Part shown: positions 9,486 through 18,889 of the stretch, one piece after another | Numbering within the stretch: position 1 is the first letter of the stretch | How the letters are laid out: the number at the start of each line of letters is the position of its first letter | NCBI RefSeq assembly: GCF_017051705.1 | Contig: NZ_JAFIDJ010000001.1 | Coordinates: 1,207,786 to 1,271,785, forward strand | Reading direction: 5' to 3' | DNA: 64,000 bases | From: Algoriphagus lutimaris | GTDB lineage: Bacteria > Bacteroidota > Bacteroidia > Cytophagales > Cyclobacteriaceae | Translations under genes and position numbers: made by a program | The notes under the pieces: model-generated | The model's input: the letters and a program-made list of their open reading frames with translations, nothing else | Told to the model about the DNA's origin: nothing | Database searches by the model: none

Positions 9486-10460
9486 TCAAGGTGTGAGTTC
9501 AAAAGTTTTAAGTAAATTTCTATTAGATGCATCTGGAACTTCTGAAATCAAAGCATATTTACCAGGTTCTAGCGTAACTTTAAAATAACCGGTACTCCCT
9601 GTAGGCATATCATTTACTCCACCTAGAAACGTGAAGCCTTCGGGAACAGGATCAATTAGACCATCCAAGTTTAACCAATTCATCCAGGTTTCAATCGCTT
9701 CCAAATCTCCAGAATCGTCTATTCTAACCAAATTCACATCATGACCCTGAAAGTGCTCATATTTCTTCTGATCTATAAAATTTACTTGAAATGTATAGGT
9801 ACCGGCTTTTTCAGGACTTTCAAATACAATTCCATTTTCACTTGAAATATCAATTGTGAAATCTGCTGTTGGCTCCTCTAAAGGGGACTTCTCCTCAGAG
9901 ACAATTAATGTTTTATACATTCCCATGTTGGTATGGAACATGCCATCTTTCATTTTCACATAACACTCCATGATATAATATCCTGGCTCAAGTTTAAGAG
10001 TAGTTTCTGAAGTCATTCCCGGTGAAGTCAGTCCAACCCCTCCTGGCCAGGTGGTACCCGCAAACCATGCTGGAATTTTACCAAATGCCTCCATGGCTTC
10101 TTCGTTCTTTCCTTCATACATCTTCTTTATTCCTTCTCCGAAAGGAGGCAATAACTCATCCCTGAATTCATCAACCGTAATACTATCAAGTGGATCGTCG
10201 ATTAGAATAAAATGAGGTTGAGGTGAACGGTTTTGGTATCTCCAAGTAACCCATCCGGAAGGAATGGTGTCCACCGCTTGAAAATCCATGTTCAGAGTTA
10301 CAATATCCAAACTGCTTGCAGGCACTTCTTCCTCTGTTTCTATGGCTTCTTCTTTGGGTTCGGTCCCACAAGAAGAAAGCAAAATGATACTCGTAAAAAG
10401 GCTAAAAAAGATGTTTTTTGCCAGAATCTTTGGGAATAATTCAAATTGTGTGTTCATCAT
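9486..10460 (-). CDS. Lipoprotein with two cupredoxin-like domains
   Basis: 324 residues. The signal peptide ends in a lipobox, LLSSC, with Cys31 as lipidation site, then an acidic linker. The rest falls into two related halves (about 50-190 and 195-324). Each has the beta-sandwich spacing of plastocyanin-like proteins: a PHFILIDD strand, GYYIMECYVKMKDGMFHTNMGMYKTL in the first half, and LEPGKYALISEVPD in the second. The first half keeps a Cys, His and Met cluster that could bind copper (C-x-n-M-H-x-N-M-G-M); the second lacks the Cys. A role in copper handling or electron transfer is inferred only. No operon partner is evident. Confidence 0.6.
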   Translation of the reverse strand: MMNTQFELFPKILAKNIFFSLFTSIILLSSCGTEPKEEAIETEEEVPASSLDIVTLNMDFQAVDTIPSGWVTWRYQNRSPQPHFILIDDPLDSITVDEFRDELLPPFGEGIKKMYEGKNEEAMEAFGKIPAWFAGTTWPGGVGLTSPGMTSETTLKLEPGYYIMECYVKMKDGMFHTNMGMYKTLIVSEEKSPLEEPTADFTIDISSENGIVFESPEKAGTYTFQVNFIDQKKYEHFQGHDVNLVRIDDSGDLEAIETWMNWLNLDGLIDPVPEGFTFLGGVNDMPTGSTGYFKVTLEPGKYALISEVPDASNRNLLKTFELTP

Positions 10461-10678
10461 AAAATCTTTTATTGAGTGATAAAAATTACTTTAAAAAGAA
10501 AAAAGACAGCTATCTTAACTATCTAATGATGAATAAAATACAATATTTATGATAGAAATTCAATTAAGTATACACTTTCTTGTTGTTTAAATTTAATTCT
10601 CTCAAAACCACAAAAATTAGTTTCACCCCCATCAACTACTTTTCCTATTATCCTAAAAGCTTTTCTCCCACTTTTCTT

Positions 10679-11581
10679 TTATTTCGATTTAAATGGAGAT
10701 TCTGGAAGTGGCACAAAATCCTTGTCATCACCCGGAATTTTTGGAAAAGCCTCTAGGTTCTGCGCTTTCCAATTTTCCTTGGCTTTTTCCAACACCCCTT
10801 TATCCGAGCTAACGAAATTCCAAAACATAAATCGTTCCTCAGGAAAAGGCTCTCCTCCAAAAAGGTAAATGACTGTTTCCCCATTGGTCTCAAACTCACA
10901 TAAGGATGGGTTTTTGGCGATCAGCAATTGCTTAGTACCATAATCATTTCCTTCTACCTTGACAGATCCAGACAATACATACATTCCTACTTCACCAAAA
11001 AGCCTTTCCCCGATCGCAATTTTTTGGGCACTTTTCGTTTTGATCTCTAAAAAATACAAGGGACTATGTACCTGAACAGGAGATTTTTTACCATTGATTT
11101 CGCCAGCAATCAACTTAAATTCAATTCCATTTTCTTCCCAAACGGGTATCTCCGATTTGTCATAGTGAAAAAAAGATGGTTCTTCCATTTCTTTCTCTTT
11201 TGGTAATCCTATCCAAATTTGAAATCCATGTAAAAATTTATCCTGTTTCCTTAAATATTCGGGGGTCCTTTCAGAATGTACCACTCCTTTTCCTGCAGTC
11301 ATCCAGTTCACCTCTCCTGGTTTGATTTCTACCCCATTTCCTAAACTATCATTATGAAAAATCGCTCCATCAAAGAGATAGGTCAAGGTAGAAATTCCTA
11401 TGTGCGGATGTGGAGCCACATCAACATTTTGATATTCTTTCAGACAAGCAGGGCCCATGTGATCAATAAAAACAAAGGGGCCAACCGCTCTTTTTTCCCG
11501 AAAAGGCAAAAGTCTCCCCACTATAAAATTTCCGATGTTGGCGGCTCTTTCTTCTACTATTAATCCTATTGGTGATTGCAT
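10679..11581 (-). CDS. Pirin family protein
   Basis: Cytosolic bicupin of 300 residues. The N-terminal cupin carries the pirin hallmarks: GPFVFIDHMGPA, HPHIGISTLTYLFDG and MTAGKGVVHSE, supplying the His/His/His/Glu metal site. The C-terminal cupin (about 175-290) includes VYLFGGEPFPEERFMFWNFVSS, typical of bacterial pirins. Bacterial members are iron-binding redox sensors or quercetin dioxygenase-like enzymes. The gene follows the ligase gene's strand but lies downstream with separate spacing, so no functional link to DNA repair is implied. Confidence 0.93.
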   Translation of the reverse strand: MQSPIGLIVEERAANIGNFIVGRLLPFREKRAVGPFVFIDHMGPACLKEYQNVDVAPHPHIGISTLTYLFDGAIFHNDSLGNGVEIKPGEVNWMTAGKGVVHSERTPEYLRKQDKFLHGFQIWIGLPKEKEMEEPSFFHYDKSEIPVWEENGIEFKLIAGEINGKKSPVQVHSPLYFLEIKTKSAQKIAIGERLFGEVGMYVLSGSVKVEGNDYGTKQLLIAKNPSLCEFETNGETVIYLFGGEPFPEERFMFWNFVSSDKGVLEKAKENWKAQNLEAFPKIPGDDKDFVPLPESPFKSK

Positions 11582-11681
11582 ATGTGATAGTTAAAGGTTT
11601 GGGCACAAAATCTACCTATTCCAATCCTTCCAAGGATTCAAATAGATTAAAAAGAATTTTAAAACTAAGCAACAATCCAGA

Positions 11682-13280
11682 TTATTTAGGAATCAACGCT
11701 TTCAAATCTTCCAAAGTATTGGCGTCAACGATTGATTTGTCTTTTCTCCATCTTACTATTCTGGGAAAACGTACCGCTACCCCACTTTTATGCCTATTAG
11801 AAAACGTGATTCCCTCAAAGGCCAATTCAAAAACCAAGGTGGGTTCCACACTTCTTACCGGACCAAATCTTTCCAAGGTAGTTTTCTTGATAATGGCATC
11901 CACTTGAGCAAATTCCTTATCTGTCAACCCGGAATAGGCTTTTGCAAAAGTCACAAGTTCTTGCTTTCCATCTGAATTTGTTTCCCAAAGTCCAAAGGTG
12001 TAATCTGTAAAAAGATTGGTTCTCCTACCGTGACCACGCATCGCATAGGTCAACACCGCATCAATGGTTAAAGGATCTGTTTTCCATTTCCACCAATCCC
12101 CTTTCTTCCTCCCGACTCGATACGGTGAATCATTCCGCTTCAGCATCAGGCCTTCACTTCGCTTTTCTCTGGCTAAACCCCGTTCAATACTTACTTCTGA
12201 CCAGGAATTAAATTGCATCCGTTCCGAAAGTTGTAGCACTGGATGTGAAATCGATTGGAGCATGGATTCTAATTTATATCTTCGCTGCAGGTAATTCTGC
12301 TCTCTGATATCCAGTCCATTAATTTCCAGGAGGTCATATGTACGGAAAACCACTGGCACCTTCTCGAGCAAACTTTTACTTACTATTTTTCTTCCTATTC
12401 TAGTCTGAAGATCATTAAAAGTCCCAATCTCCCCATCAATAAAAGGTAAGATCTCCCCATCCAACACGGTACCATCAGGTAAAAAGTCAACCAATTCCAA
12501 CATCTCCGGATACTTATCGGACACCAATTCATCTCCTCTCGTCCAAATAAAGAGCTCACTTTTCCTACAAATTAGCTGGCCTCTAATCCCATCCCATTTA
12601 TGTTCTGCGGACCATTCAGAAACCTCCCCCAACTCATATAGTTCAGATTCCAAAGCATAGGCCAAGTAAAAAGGATAAGGCTTGGATACATAGGCCTGCT
12701 CATTCCTTCCAAAGATCAACTCCTCAAAGCTGGTAGTGGCAGGACTCCAATTCCCCATCAACCGGTAGGCAAGTTCATCTTCCGGAACCTCGGTCACCTG
12801 GGAAAGTGCTTTGGTCATCAATTTTTGACTGATTCCGATTCTGAATCCACCTGTAAGCAACTTGGTAAATACAAAGCGGGAATAATAATCCAATTGCAAC
12901 CACATCTCTTGCACATAGTTCTTTTTCTCTTCCTCTGATTTAGGTTTTAAAAGAATTAATTCTTCTAGAATACCTGCCAAAGATTTTTGGCTTTTCATCT
13001 CATTATTGGGAATAACCAAAGCGATTGCTTCAGCTAAATCACCAACGATATGGTAGCTGTCCTCAAACAGCCATAATGGGATTTCTGCAAGCTCTGCTGC
13101 ATACTGCCTTAACAAGGTGGTATTGACAGGTCGAGGAGGTCGACGATGAGAAAGAACGGCAATGGTCCAGATTTTATCGGATTCGGAGGCCCGCTCAAAA
13201 TACGCTGCCAATGCAGCTACTTTTCTGTTGGTTTTGGTGGTAGCATCCAACTCCTCGATCAGTTCAGCAAATTTCTTCAT
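11682..13280 (-). CDS. ATP-dependent DNA ligase, ligase-associated damage-response type
   Basis: 532 residues. An N-terminal DNA-binding domain (1-200) precedes the nucleotidyltransferase core with the adenylation motif EHKWDGIRG, where Lys228 takes AMP, then ELxxR-like and DGEIL motifs (about 260-275) and GLMLKRNDSPYRVGRKKGDWWKWK (about 375-400). An OB-fold lies at the C-terminus (about 410-525). Length and domain order match the bacterial ligase of the TIGR04120 group, which accompanies an exonuclease, a DEXH helicase (Lhr-like) and a phosphoesterase. Its ATG overlaps the stop of the exonuclease gene by four bases, so the two are coupled. The helicase and phosphoesterase are not in this window. 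Confidence 0.92.
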   Translation of the reverse strand: MKKFAELIEELDATTKTNRKVAALAAYFERASESDKIWTIAVLSHRRPPRPVNTTLLRQYAAELAEIPLWLFEDSYHIVGDLAEAIALVIPNNEMKSQKSLAGILEELILLKPKSEEEKKNYVQEMWLQLDYYSRFVFTKLLTGGFRIGISQKLMTKALSQVTEVPEDELAYRLMGNWSPATTSFEELIFGRNEQAYVSKPYPFYLAYALESELYELGEVSEWSAEHKWDGIRGQLICRKSELFIWTRGDELVSDKYPEMLELVDFLPDGTVLDGEILPFIDGEIGTFNDLQTRIGRKIVSKSLLEKVPVVFRTYDLLEINGLDIREQNYLQRRYKLESMLQSISHPVLQLSERMQFNSWSEVSIERGLAREKRSEGLMLKRNDSPYRVGRKKGDWWKWKTDPLTIDAVLTYAMRGHGRRTNLFTDYTFGLWETNSDGKQELVTFAKAYSGLTDKEFAQVDAIIKKTTLERFGPVRSVEPTLVFELAFEGITFSNRHKSGVAVRFPRIVRWRKDKSIVDANTLEDLKALIPK

Positions 13281-14302
13281 GATACTTCCTGATGTATTGA
13301 ATTTGAACTTTCATCCACTTCTCCTTCATAATTAGTATTTTCCACACTGGCATCGTATCCAATTTCACGAAGATACTTGCTAAAAATATCTGTATAGCCA
13401 TGGGTACAAATCACCCGCTCTGCTCCACTCGATTTGATACTTTTGAGTAGGCCTTGCCAATCACAATGATCTGAGATCACAAACCCTTTATCTGTTGATC
13501 TCCTTCGTCTTGCTCCTCTAAAAGCCATCCATCCACTGCAGGTTCCTGTTTCGTAAGGAACCAGCTTCCGCATCCAAGGCGATCCATGAGCACTGGGCGG
13601 AGCAACCACTATTCCCCCCTGAATATCCTTGCCTTTGGTTTCTCGGGTAATCAGATTTGTCGGAGGAAGTTGAATCTGAGTTCTGAGTACTTCCGTCATA
13701 TTCTCGATTGCCCCATGAGTAAAAATCTTGCCAATGGATGGATCTAAATACTTAAGAATCCTCTGAGCTTTCCCCAAACTATACCCAAAAAGCACAGAAG
13801 TCTTTCCTTCTTCTTTATTTCCTAGCCACCATTTATTGATTTCCTCAAAGACCTGAACTTGAGGTTTCCACTTGAAGGCAGGAATACCAAATGTACATTC
13901 TGTGATCATCGTCTGACATTTGATAGGTTCATAAGGTACTGCCACCCCATCATCTTCATCCTTGTAATCACCTGTAAATACCCAAACCTCTCCTTTATAT
14001 TCCACTCTTACTTGGGAAGAGCCAATGATATGCCCTGCAGGATGAAGACTGAATGTCACTCCATTTACCTGAAATGGTTCATTCCAGGCCACCCCCTGAA
14101 CGGGGATTTCTCCAAGCCGATGTTTTAGAATGGGAATATTTGAATGATGAGTTAGGTAACTTTTATGTCCAAATCGAGCATGATCCGAATGTCCATGTGT
14201 AATGATGGCTTGATTCACTGGCCTCCAAGGATCTAAATAAACCTTTGCTTTGGGGCAATAAATGCCTTTGGAATTGAAAACAAGAAGGTCTGATTGTTTC
14301 AT
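13277..14302 (-). CDS. Ligase-associated DNA exonuclease, metallo-beta-lactamase fold
   Basis: About 341 residues, SNM1/CPSF-like nuclease of the TIGR04122 group. Metal-binding HGHSDH motif sits at residues 36-41 of the called protein. Further conserved pieces are HPAGHIIGSSQVRVE, FTGDYKD and the C-terminal ISDHCDW and CTHGYT. I chose the ATG at 14302 because relatives begin close to the KGIYCP block; an in-frame ATG at 14353 would add 17 residues. The stop overlaps the ligase start (ATGA), marking a two-gene repair operon. Expected role: processing DNA ends before sealing by the ligase. Confidence 0.9.
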   Translation of the reverse strand: MKQSDLLVFNSKGIYCPKAKVYLDPWRPVNQAIITHGHSDHARFGHKSYLTHHSNIPILKHRLGEIPVQGVAWNEPFQVNGVTFSLHPAGHIIGSSQVRVEYKGEVWVFTGDYKDEDDGVAVPYEPIKCQTMITECTFGIPAFKWKPQVQVFEEINKWWLGNKEEGKTSVLFGYSLGKAQRILKYLDPSIGKIFTHGAIENMTEVLRTQIQLPPTNLITRETKGKDIQGGIVVAPPSAHGSPWMRKLVPYETGTCSGWMAFRGARRRRSTDKGFVISDHCDWQGLLKSIKSSGAERVICTHGYTDIFSKYLREIGYDASVENTNYEGEVDESSNSIHQEVS

Positions 14303-14594
14303 GAATCGGTGGTATTCAAAATTATAAAAGGGGATTTCTACCCTCGATTTCATTGTCCATAGGATTGCTATCCATATTTTTTAACCTTAAAATGAAGAAT
14401 TAGTTTGGTGAAAGAAAGCCCAAAAGGTTTTGAATTCTGGTCAATTCAAGATCTTCTTATAAGATTATCCTATCAAGGGTATCAAAAAAGCCTATATTCT
14501 CAACTTTGATCACGTTTTTCCTTTCAATTCTGAACTAGACCACCCCATTCTTTCTTATCTTGTTTTAAAGTACAAGTCCAAAAAAAACAAGCAT

Positions 14595-15026
14595 ATGGCT
14601 GAACCTATCAAAAAAGAATACACTAATGGAGAGGTAACCATTACTTGGGAACCTCATAAATGCATTCATTCAAAAAAATGTATTACAGGATTGCCCGAAG
14701 TTTTTGATTTTGAAAGAAGACCTTGGATTCTTGCAGAAGGTGGGAATACTGAACGAATTGTAAAACAAATTGACACCTGTCCTAGCGGGGCTTTGGGCTA
14801 TTATTTCAAAGAAGGAGTCAAAAAAAATTCGGAAGAATCCACTAAAGAACAAATTGTAGAAGTCACTCCAAACGGCCCTTTGATGGTGTATGGAAACCTT
14901 CAAGTGAAATTGCCCAACGGTGAAACCAAACAAGAACATAAGGTTACTGCTTTTTGTAGGTGTGGAGGAAGTCAGAACAAACCATTTTGTGATGGGACAC
15001 ATAAGAAAATTAATTTTCAAGGATAA
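14595..15026 (+). CDS. Ferredoxin-like (Fer4_19) plus CDGSH iron-sulfur protein
   Basis: 143 residues with two iron-sulfur modules. Residues 10-70 match the divergent single-cluster ferredoxin family Fer4_19 (Cys23 and Cys29 in HKCIHSKKC, then DTCPSGAL). Residues 85-143 are a CDGSH domain with Cys121, Cys123, Cys132 and His136 ligands in CRCGGSQNKPFCDGTH, expected to hold a 3Cys-1His [2Fe-2S] cluster. No signal peptide, so it is cytosolic. It is the first gene of a same-strand run with a KefF-like oxidoreductase and an antiporter, only 11 bases before the next gene, which hints at redox sensing or electron supply. Confidence 0.88.
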   Translation: MAEPIKKEYTNGEVTITWEPHKCIHSKKCITGLPEVFDFERRPWILAEGGNTERIVKQIDTCPSGALGYYFKEGVKKNSEESTKEQIVEVTPNGPLMVYGNLQVKLPNGETKQEHKVTAFCRCGGSQNKPFCDGTHKKINFQG

Positions 15027-15037
15027 GATCATTCACC

Positions 15038-15613
15038 ATGCGTAAAATCCTTGTTCTATTTGCTCATCCGAAATACGAACATTCTGAAGTCAACCAAGTA
15101 TTGCTCAATTCTATCAGCCATTTGGAAAATGTAGAAATAAGGGATCTTTATGAGCTCTATCCAGACTTTAATGTTTCTATACAGGCCGAACAAGAAGCCC
15201 TTTTTCAAGCAGAAGTAATTATTTGGCATCACCCAATCTATTGGTATTCATGTCCTCCCTTATTAAAACAGTGGATTGATATTGTACTGGAATTTGGGTG
15301 GGCATATGGTCCAGGCGGAATTTATCTCAAGAATAAGCTGATTATGAATGCCATTACCACTGGTGGTTCTGATCATGCTTACTCTTCAGAGGGTAGAAAT
15401 CAACATCCTATTGAGGATTTCTTACTCCCCTTCGAACAAACTGCCAAGTTATGCCTGCTCCAGTATTTAGCACCATTCCATGTATCTGGCACACATCAAA
15501 TAACCAACGAACAACTCTCACTAAAAGGCAAAGAATATCATGATTTGGTTCTACATCTCAGAGATGCTCCTAGCATAAATCGTCCATTTCGATCTAAACA
15601 ATTGAACTCATGA
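15038..15613 (+). CDS. KefF/KefG-like NAD(P)H-dependent flavodoxin-fold oxidoreductase
   Basis: 191 residues, Flavodoxin_2 family. Typical motifs are ILVLFAHPKYEHSEVN at the FMN-binding N-terminus, HPIYWYSCPPLLKQWIDIVLEFGWAYG, and TTGGSDHAYSSEGRN. The family includes the ancillary quinone reductases KefF and KefG that activate glutathione-gated potassium efflux. Its last four bases overlap the start of a KefC-like antiporter, which supports that role over a generic NQO function. Cytosolic, membrane-associated through the partner. Confidence 0.9.
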   Translation: MRKILVLFAHPKYEHSEVNQVLLNSISHLENVEIRDLYELYPDFNVSIQAEQEALFQAEVIIWHHPIYWYSCPPLLKQWIDIVLEFGWAYGPGGIYLKNKLIMNAITTGGSDHAYSSEGRNQHPIEDFLLPFEQTAKLCLLQYLAPFHVSGTHQITNEQLSLKGKEYHDLVLHLRDAPSINRPFRSKQLNS

Positions 15614-17532
15614 GTGGATTTTTTGCAAATGCTGTTGTCTATATTTTAGCTGCTATTGTCTGTGTACCCATTGCAAAAAGGTTAGGAATGGGATCGGTAT
15701 TGGGCTATTTATTGGCAGGAATCATCATAGGCCCTTATTTATTAGGGTTCATTACCAATGAAGGCCAAGGTCAAGACATCATGCATGCTACTGAATTTGG
15801 AGTAGTCATGATGTTATTTCTAATTGGTTTGGAATTAGAACCTAAAATGCTCTGGAGAATCAAAGACCTGATTCTGAGGATTGGCTTATCTCAAATTCTA
15901 TTAACCTCATTGATCGTATTTGGTATTGGAATTTTAGTTCAGATTCCTTGGCAGGCTGCGTTAGCAATTAGTCTTTCCATGGCTTTGTCTTCCACTGCAA
16001 TTGTACTTCAATCCCTCAAAGAAAAAAACCAAATGAATCAGCCTTTGGGGAAAATGTCTTTTGGGGTATTGCTCATGCAAGACATTGCGGTGATTCCAAT
16101 ATTGGCTATCCTGCCCTTGCTGGTAGTGCAAGGAGCTCAATTAGTCGAAACAGACCCTGAACAAATGCATGGATTGATCGATCAGCTTCCTGGTTGGGCA
16201 CAAACCCTATCCATCTTTGGGGCTATAGGGATTGTCATTCTGCTTGGGAGGTATGGTTTTGGACCTTTATTGAATTTTGTAGCGAAAACCAGGTTAAGGG
16301 AATTGTTCACTGCCTCGGCTTTATTGATCGTCGTGGGAATTTCTTTTTTAATGGAATTGGTTGGATTGAGCCCTGCCTTGGGTGCATTTCTAGCAGGTGT
16401 CATTTTGGCCAACTCCCCTTATAGACATGCACTTGAGTCTGACCTTGAACCGTTCAAAGGATTGCTATTGGGACTATTTTTTATGGCTGTAGGTTCAACG
16501 ATTAACTTTACGCTTATTTTCAATGAAGCAAGTACCATCTTTTCAATCACTTTTGGGATCATCCTGATCAAAGCACTTATTTTATTAATACTAGGAAAGA
16601 TCAAGAAGCTGAAACTATCATCCAATCTTAGCTTTGCCATCGGCTTATCTCAGGTAGGAGAATTTTCTTTTGTTACCTATGCATTTGCCTTGCAATTGGG
16701 GATTTTTTCTCAATCCATGTCTGACACGCTTATGGCAGTGACGGCATTGAGTATGACCATTTCCCCTATTCTAATGGTTATTCTTGACCTCACTATCCTT
16801 CCGAAATTGGATAGGAATGAAGAGAAAAAAGAGCAAAAAATGGATGATGTACATGAAAAAAACAAAGTACTATTAATTGGCTTTGGACACTTTGGTTCTA
16901 CGGTGGGAAGATTTCTAAGAGCAAGTGGAGTGGAAGCCACTATCTTGGATTCAGACCCAGAACGCGTAGAATATCTCAGAAAATTGGGATTCAAGGTGTA
17001 TTTTGGGGATGGTACAAGGGCAGAATTATTAGAGTCAGCAGGGGCACATGAAGCGAGTATCTTGATATCTGCAATAGATGACAGGGAAATCAGTAAAGTC
17101 TTGGTTGAGATTTGTAAAGAAGAATTCCCTCACCTAGAGGTAATGATTCGGGCCAAGAATAGAATGGATGCTTTTGAATTAATGGATATGGGTGTTGAAA
17201 ACATTTACAGAGAAAATCTGGACACCTCTATCAAAATGGGCGAAGACGCCCTGAAAAAACTAGGCTTTCGAGCTCATACCGTTCATCGTTTAGCCAAACA
17301 ATTTCATGATTATGATGAAGCTTCGCTCAAGGTATTGGTTAATTTCAAACACAACAGAGATGAATACATCAGCAAAACTAAGCAGCAAATTGAAATCCAG
17401 GAAAGTCTGATTTCAGGAGAGCTCTCCCGTAAATTCTCAGTCAATGACCATACCTGGGACAGTGAATCTATTAAGGAAGCCGTGAAGTCTGAAATAGGAA
17501 ATACGAAAGGGGAAGAACGAAACAGGAAGTAA
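15610..17532 (+). CDS. CPA2-family K+/H+ antiporter, KefB/KefC-like
   Basis: 640 residues. Residues 1-385 form a 12-13 segment sodium/hydrogen exchanger domain (GSVLGYLLAGIIIGP, FLIGLELEP, LSSTAIVLQ, MQDIAVIP, GAFLAGVILANSPY). From about 410 a TrkA-N/RCK domain begins with the nucleotide loop GFGHFGSTVGRFL and ends near 540, with a coiled, charged tail. This is the architecture of glutathione-regulated potassium efflux proteins, which acidify the cytoplasm upon electrophile stress. The ATG overlaps the KefF-like gene stop. An interspersed repeat starts directly at its stop codon. Confidence 0.93.
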   Translation: MSGFFANAVVYILAAIVCVPIAKRLGMGSVLGYLLAGIIIGPYLLGFITNEGQGQDIMHATEFGVVMMLFLIGLELEPKMLWRIKDLILRIGLSQILLTSLIVFGIGILVQIPWQAALAISLSMALSSTAIVLQSLKEKNQMNQPLGKMSFGVLLMQDIAVIPILAILPLLVVQGAQLVETDPEQMHGLIDQLPGWAQTLSIFGAIGIVILLGRYGFGPLLNFVAKTRLRELFTASALLIVVGISFLMELVGLSPALGAFLAGVILANSPYRHALESDLEPFKGLLLGLFFMAVGSTINFTLIFNEASTIFSITFGIILIKALILLILGKIKKLKLSSNLSFAIGLSQVGEFSFVTYAFALQLGIFSQSMSDTLMAVTALSMTISPILMVILDLTILPKLDRNEEKKEQKMDDVHEKNKVLLIGFGHFGSTVGRFLRASGVEATILDSDPERVEYLRKLGFKVYFGDGTRAELLESAGAHEASILISAIDDREISKVLVEICKEEFPHLEVMIRAKNRMDAFELMDMGVENIYRENLDTSIKMGEDALKKLGFRAHTVHRLAKQFHDYDEASLKVLVNFKHNRDEYISKTKQQIEIQESLISGELSRKFSVNDHTWDSESIKEAVKSEIGNTKGEERNRK

Positions 17533-17812
17533 GAAGTACGAGATTCGAAATACAATAGAAACATTGGCGCTTATCGCGCCTGAAATAAGATAGAAATAAA
17601 TAGCTATGCCAGCAGATAAGTTAAGATAGCCTAAAGGCAGAATAGGTAATTGAAATATATCGAATTACTCTTGAAATAAACCTCCCTTCGGTCGGTGGAA
17701 TAGTATCTCCATATATTTCGCCGACGGATTATTTCAGGAGCGAAGCGAACCTAACTCACGCCTGCCTGCCAAACGTACTAGGCATAGTTCAGCGAAGCTA
17801 TTTTTAATTAAC
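17533..17812. repeat. Interspersed CGAAGC-rich intergenic repeat, copy 1
   Basis: Non-coding block that shares several words with 37205-37503: GAAGTACGA followed by ATTCGAAATAC, the short palindromic core GCTTATCGCGCC (here 17569-17580), TTTCAGGAGCGAAGCGAAC, GCCTGCCTGCC and CAGCGAAGCTAT. The unit near the core can form a GGCGC/GCGCC hairpin. It fills the space between the antiporter stop and the PCMD gene. It resembles the low-information intergenic repeats common in Cytophagales genomes. No transposase or inverted ends are seen. Confidence 0.6.
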
Positions 17813-18889
17813 TTATTCGTAAATCATTACCACGTCATCTAGGATCAATTCACTACCTATTGCTCCGGCAAATTCAGCCCCGGCAAAACTAGAAGAGGCA
17901 ACGAAAGTAATATGAGTGGGAAGAATAAAGGCAACAGAGTCAGGGCTGACATAATTCTGATCCTTAGGTTTCATATAATCAGGAAAGGAATCGTCTAATT
18001 CTCCATAAACAAAATCTATGGTCACGGTCACCAAATCACTTTGCTCTTCCTTACTTCTCAACCATGCTGTAGCTAATCTCTCTGTAGTCCCTCCACTTCG
18101 TACCTCCAAATAGGCATAAATATCCATCATATCGGAGTAAGGCAAGAGGTTTCCTTCTTTATCTTTATTTTCACTTCCTGGGATATAGCTATATGTGAAT
18201 TGTATTTTTGTTGGCCTTCCTGCAAATGGCATCCCAAACTCAATAGCTGCTTCAGGATCTTTAGGATCCAAATTATCCGGATTAAATACCCCAGTAAAAA
18301 TCGAGCCCGCCGCGATCGGAGCACCAAATGTCCCCCCTAAAAACCCATTATTTAGTGTAATCATTTGAGCGGCAAGATTATCATTACCCCGATCATATGG
18401 AATAGTAGCTAATTTATTTAAAATGAATGTTCCCTGATTTCCGGTTCCCCATATCGTATTGTCCTTACTTTCCCCTGGTTCAAAATAATCAGAATTAGTT
18501 TTATACCATAAGTTAAAATCCCCATTGGAAAGTTGAGGAGTAGCTGAAGCTACCTCTGCTTGGATAACCCAAGTATATAAGCTACCATCTTCGGCTTCTA
18601 TATTTATTTCTAAGTCTTCTTCTAAGTCTAAAACATCTCCTACTGCAACATCTGCCGTGGCAAAAGAAGATAATTCCAATTTTTGAAGTTTGATTTCATT
18701 TAGATTCACTCCACCGGGTATTTCTACAGTCACCGTTTTTTCTACAACATTAATTAATGCTTGACTGGCTTGGTTACTCACTTCAAAAGCTTTGATATTG
18801 CCATAACTGGAATACCCAAAAAAATCCTCCTTCACACAAGATGTTAGCATAAAAAGAAAGAGAAATAAATAGCAGTATTTCATTTTCAT
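17813..18889 (-). CDS. PCMD domain lipoprotein
   Basis: 358 residues. The signal peptide ends in a lipobox, MLTSC (Cys18). Residues 30-115 form a small beta domain of the type preceding PCMD (IKAFEVSNQAS..., then TWVIQAEV). Residues about 120-357 fit the putative carbohydrate metabolism domain (PF13201): LSNGDFNLWY, GTGNQGTF, PTKIQFTYSYIPG and the closing LILDDVVMIYE. Likely a surface glycan-binding lipoprotein. Its ATG overlaps the stop of the upstream outer-membrane barrel gene by four bases, so the two form an operon. Confidence 0.85.
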   Translation of the reverse strand: MKMKYCYLFLFLFMLTSCVKEDFFGYSSYGNIKAFEVSNQASQALINVVEKTVTVEIPGGVNLNEIKLQKLELSSFATADVAVGDVLDLEEDLEINIEAEDGSLYTWVIQAEVASATPQLSNGDFNLWYKTNSDYFEPGESKDNTIWGTGNQGTFILNKLATIPYDRGNDNLAAQMITLNNGFLGGTFGAPIAAGSIFTGVFNPDNLDPKDPEAAIEFGMPFAGRPTKIQFTYSYIPGSENKDKEGNLLPYSDMMDIYAYLEVRSGGTTERLATAWLRSKEEQSDLVTVTIDFVYGELDDSFPDYMKPKDQNYVSPDSVAFILPTHITFVASSSFAGAEFAGAIGSELILDDVVMIYE

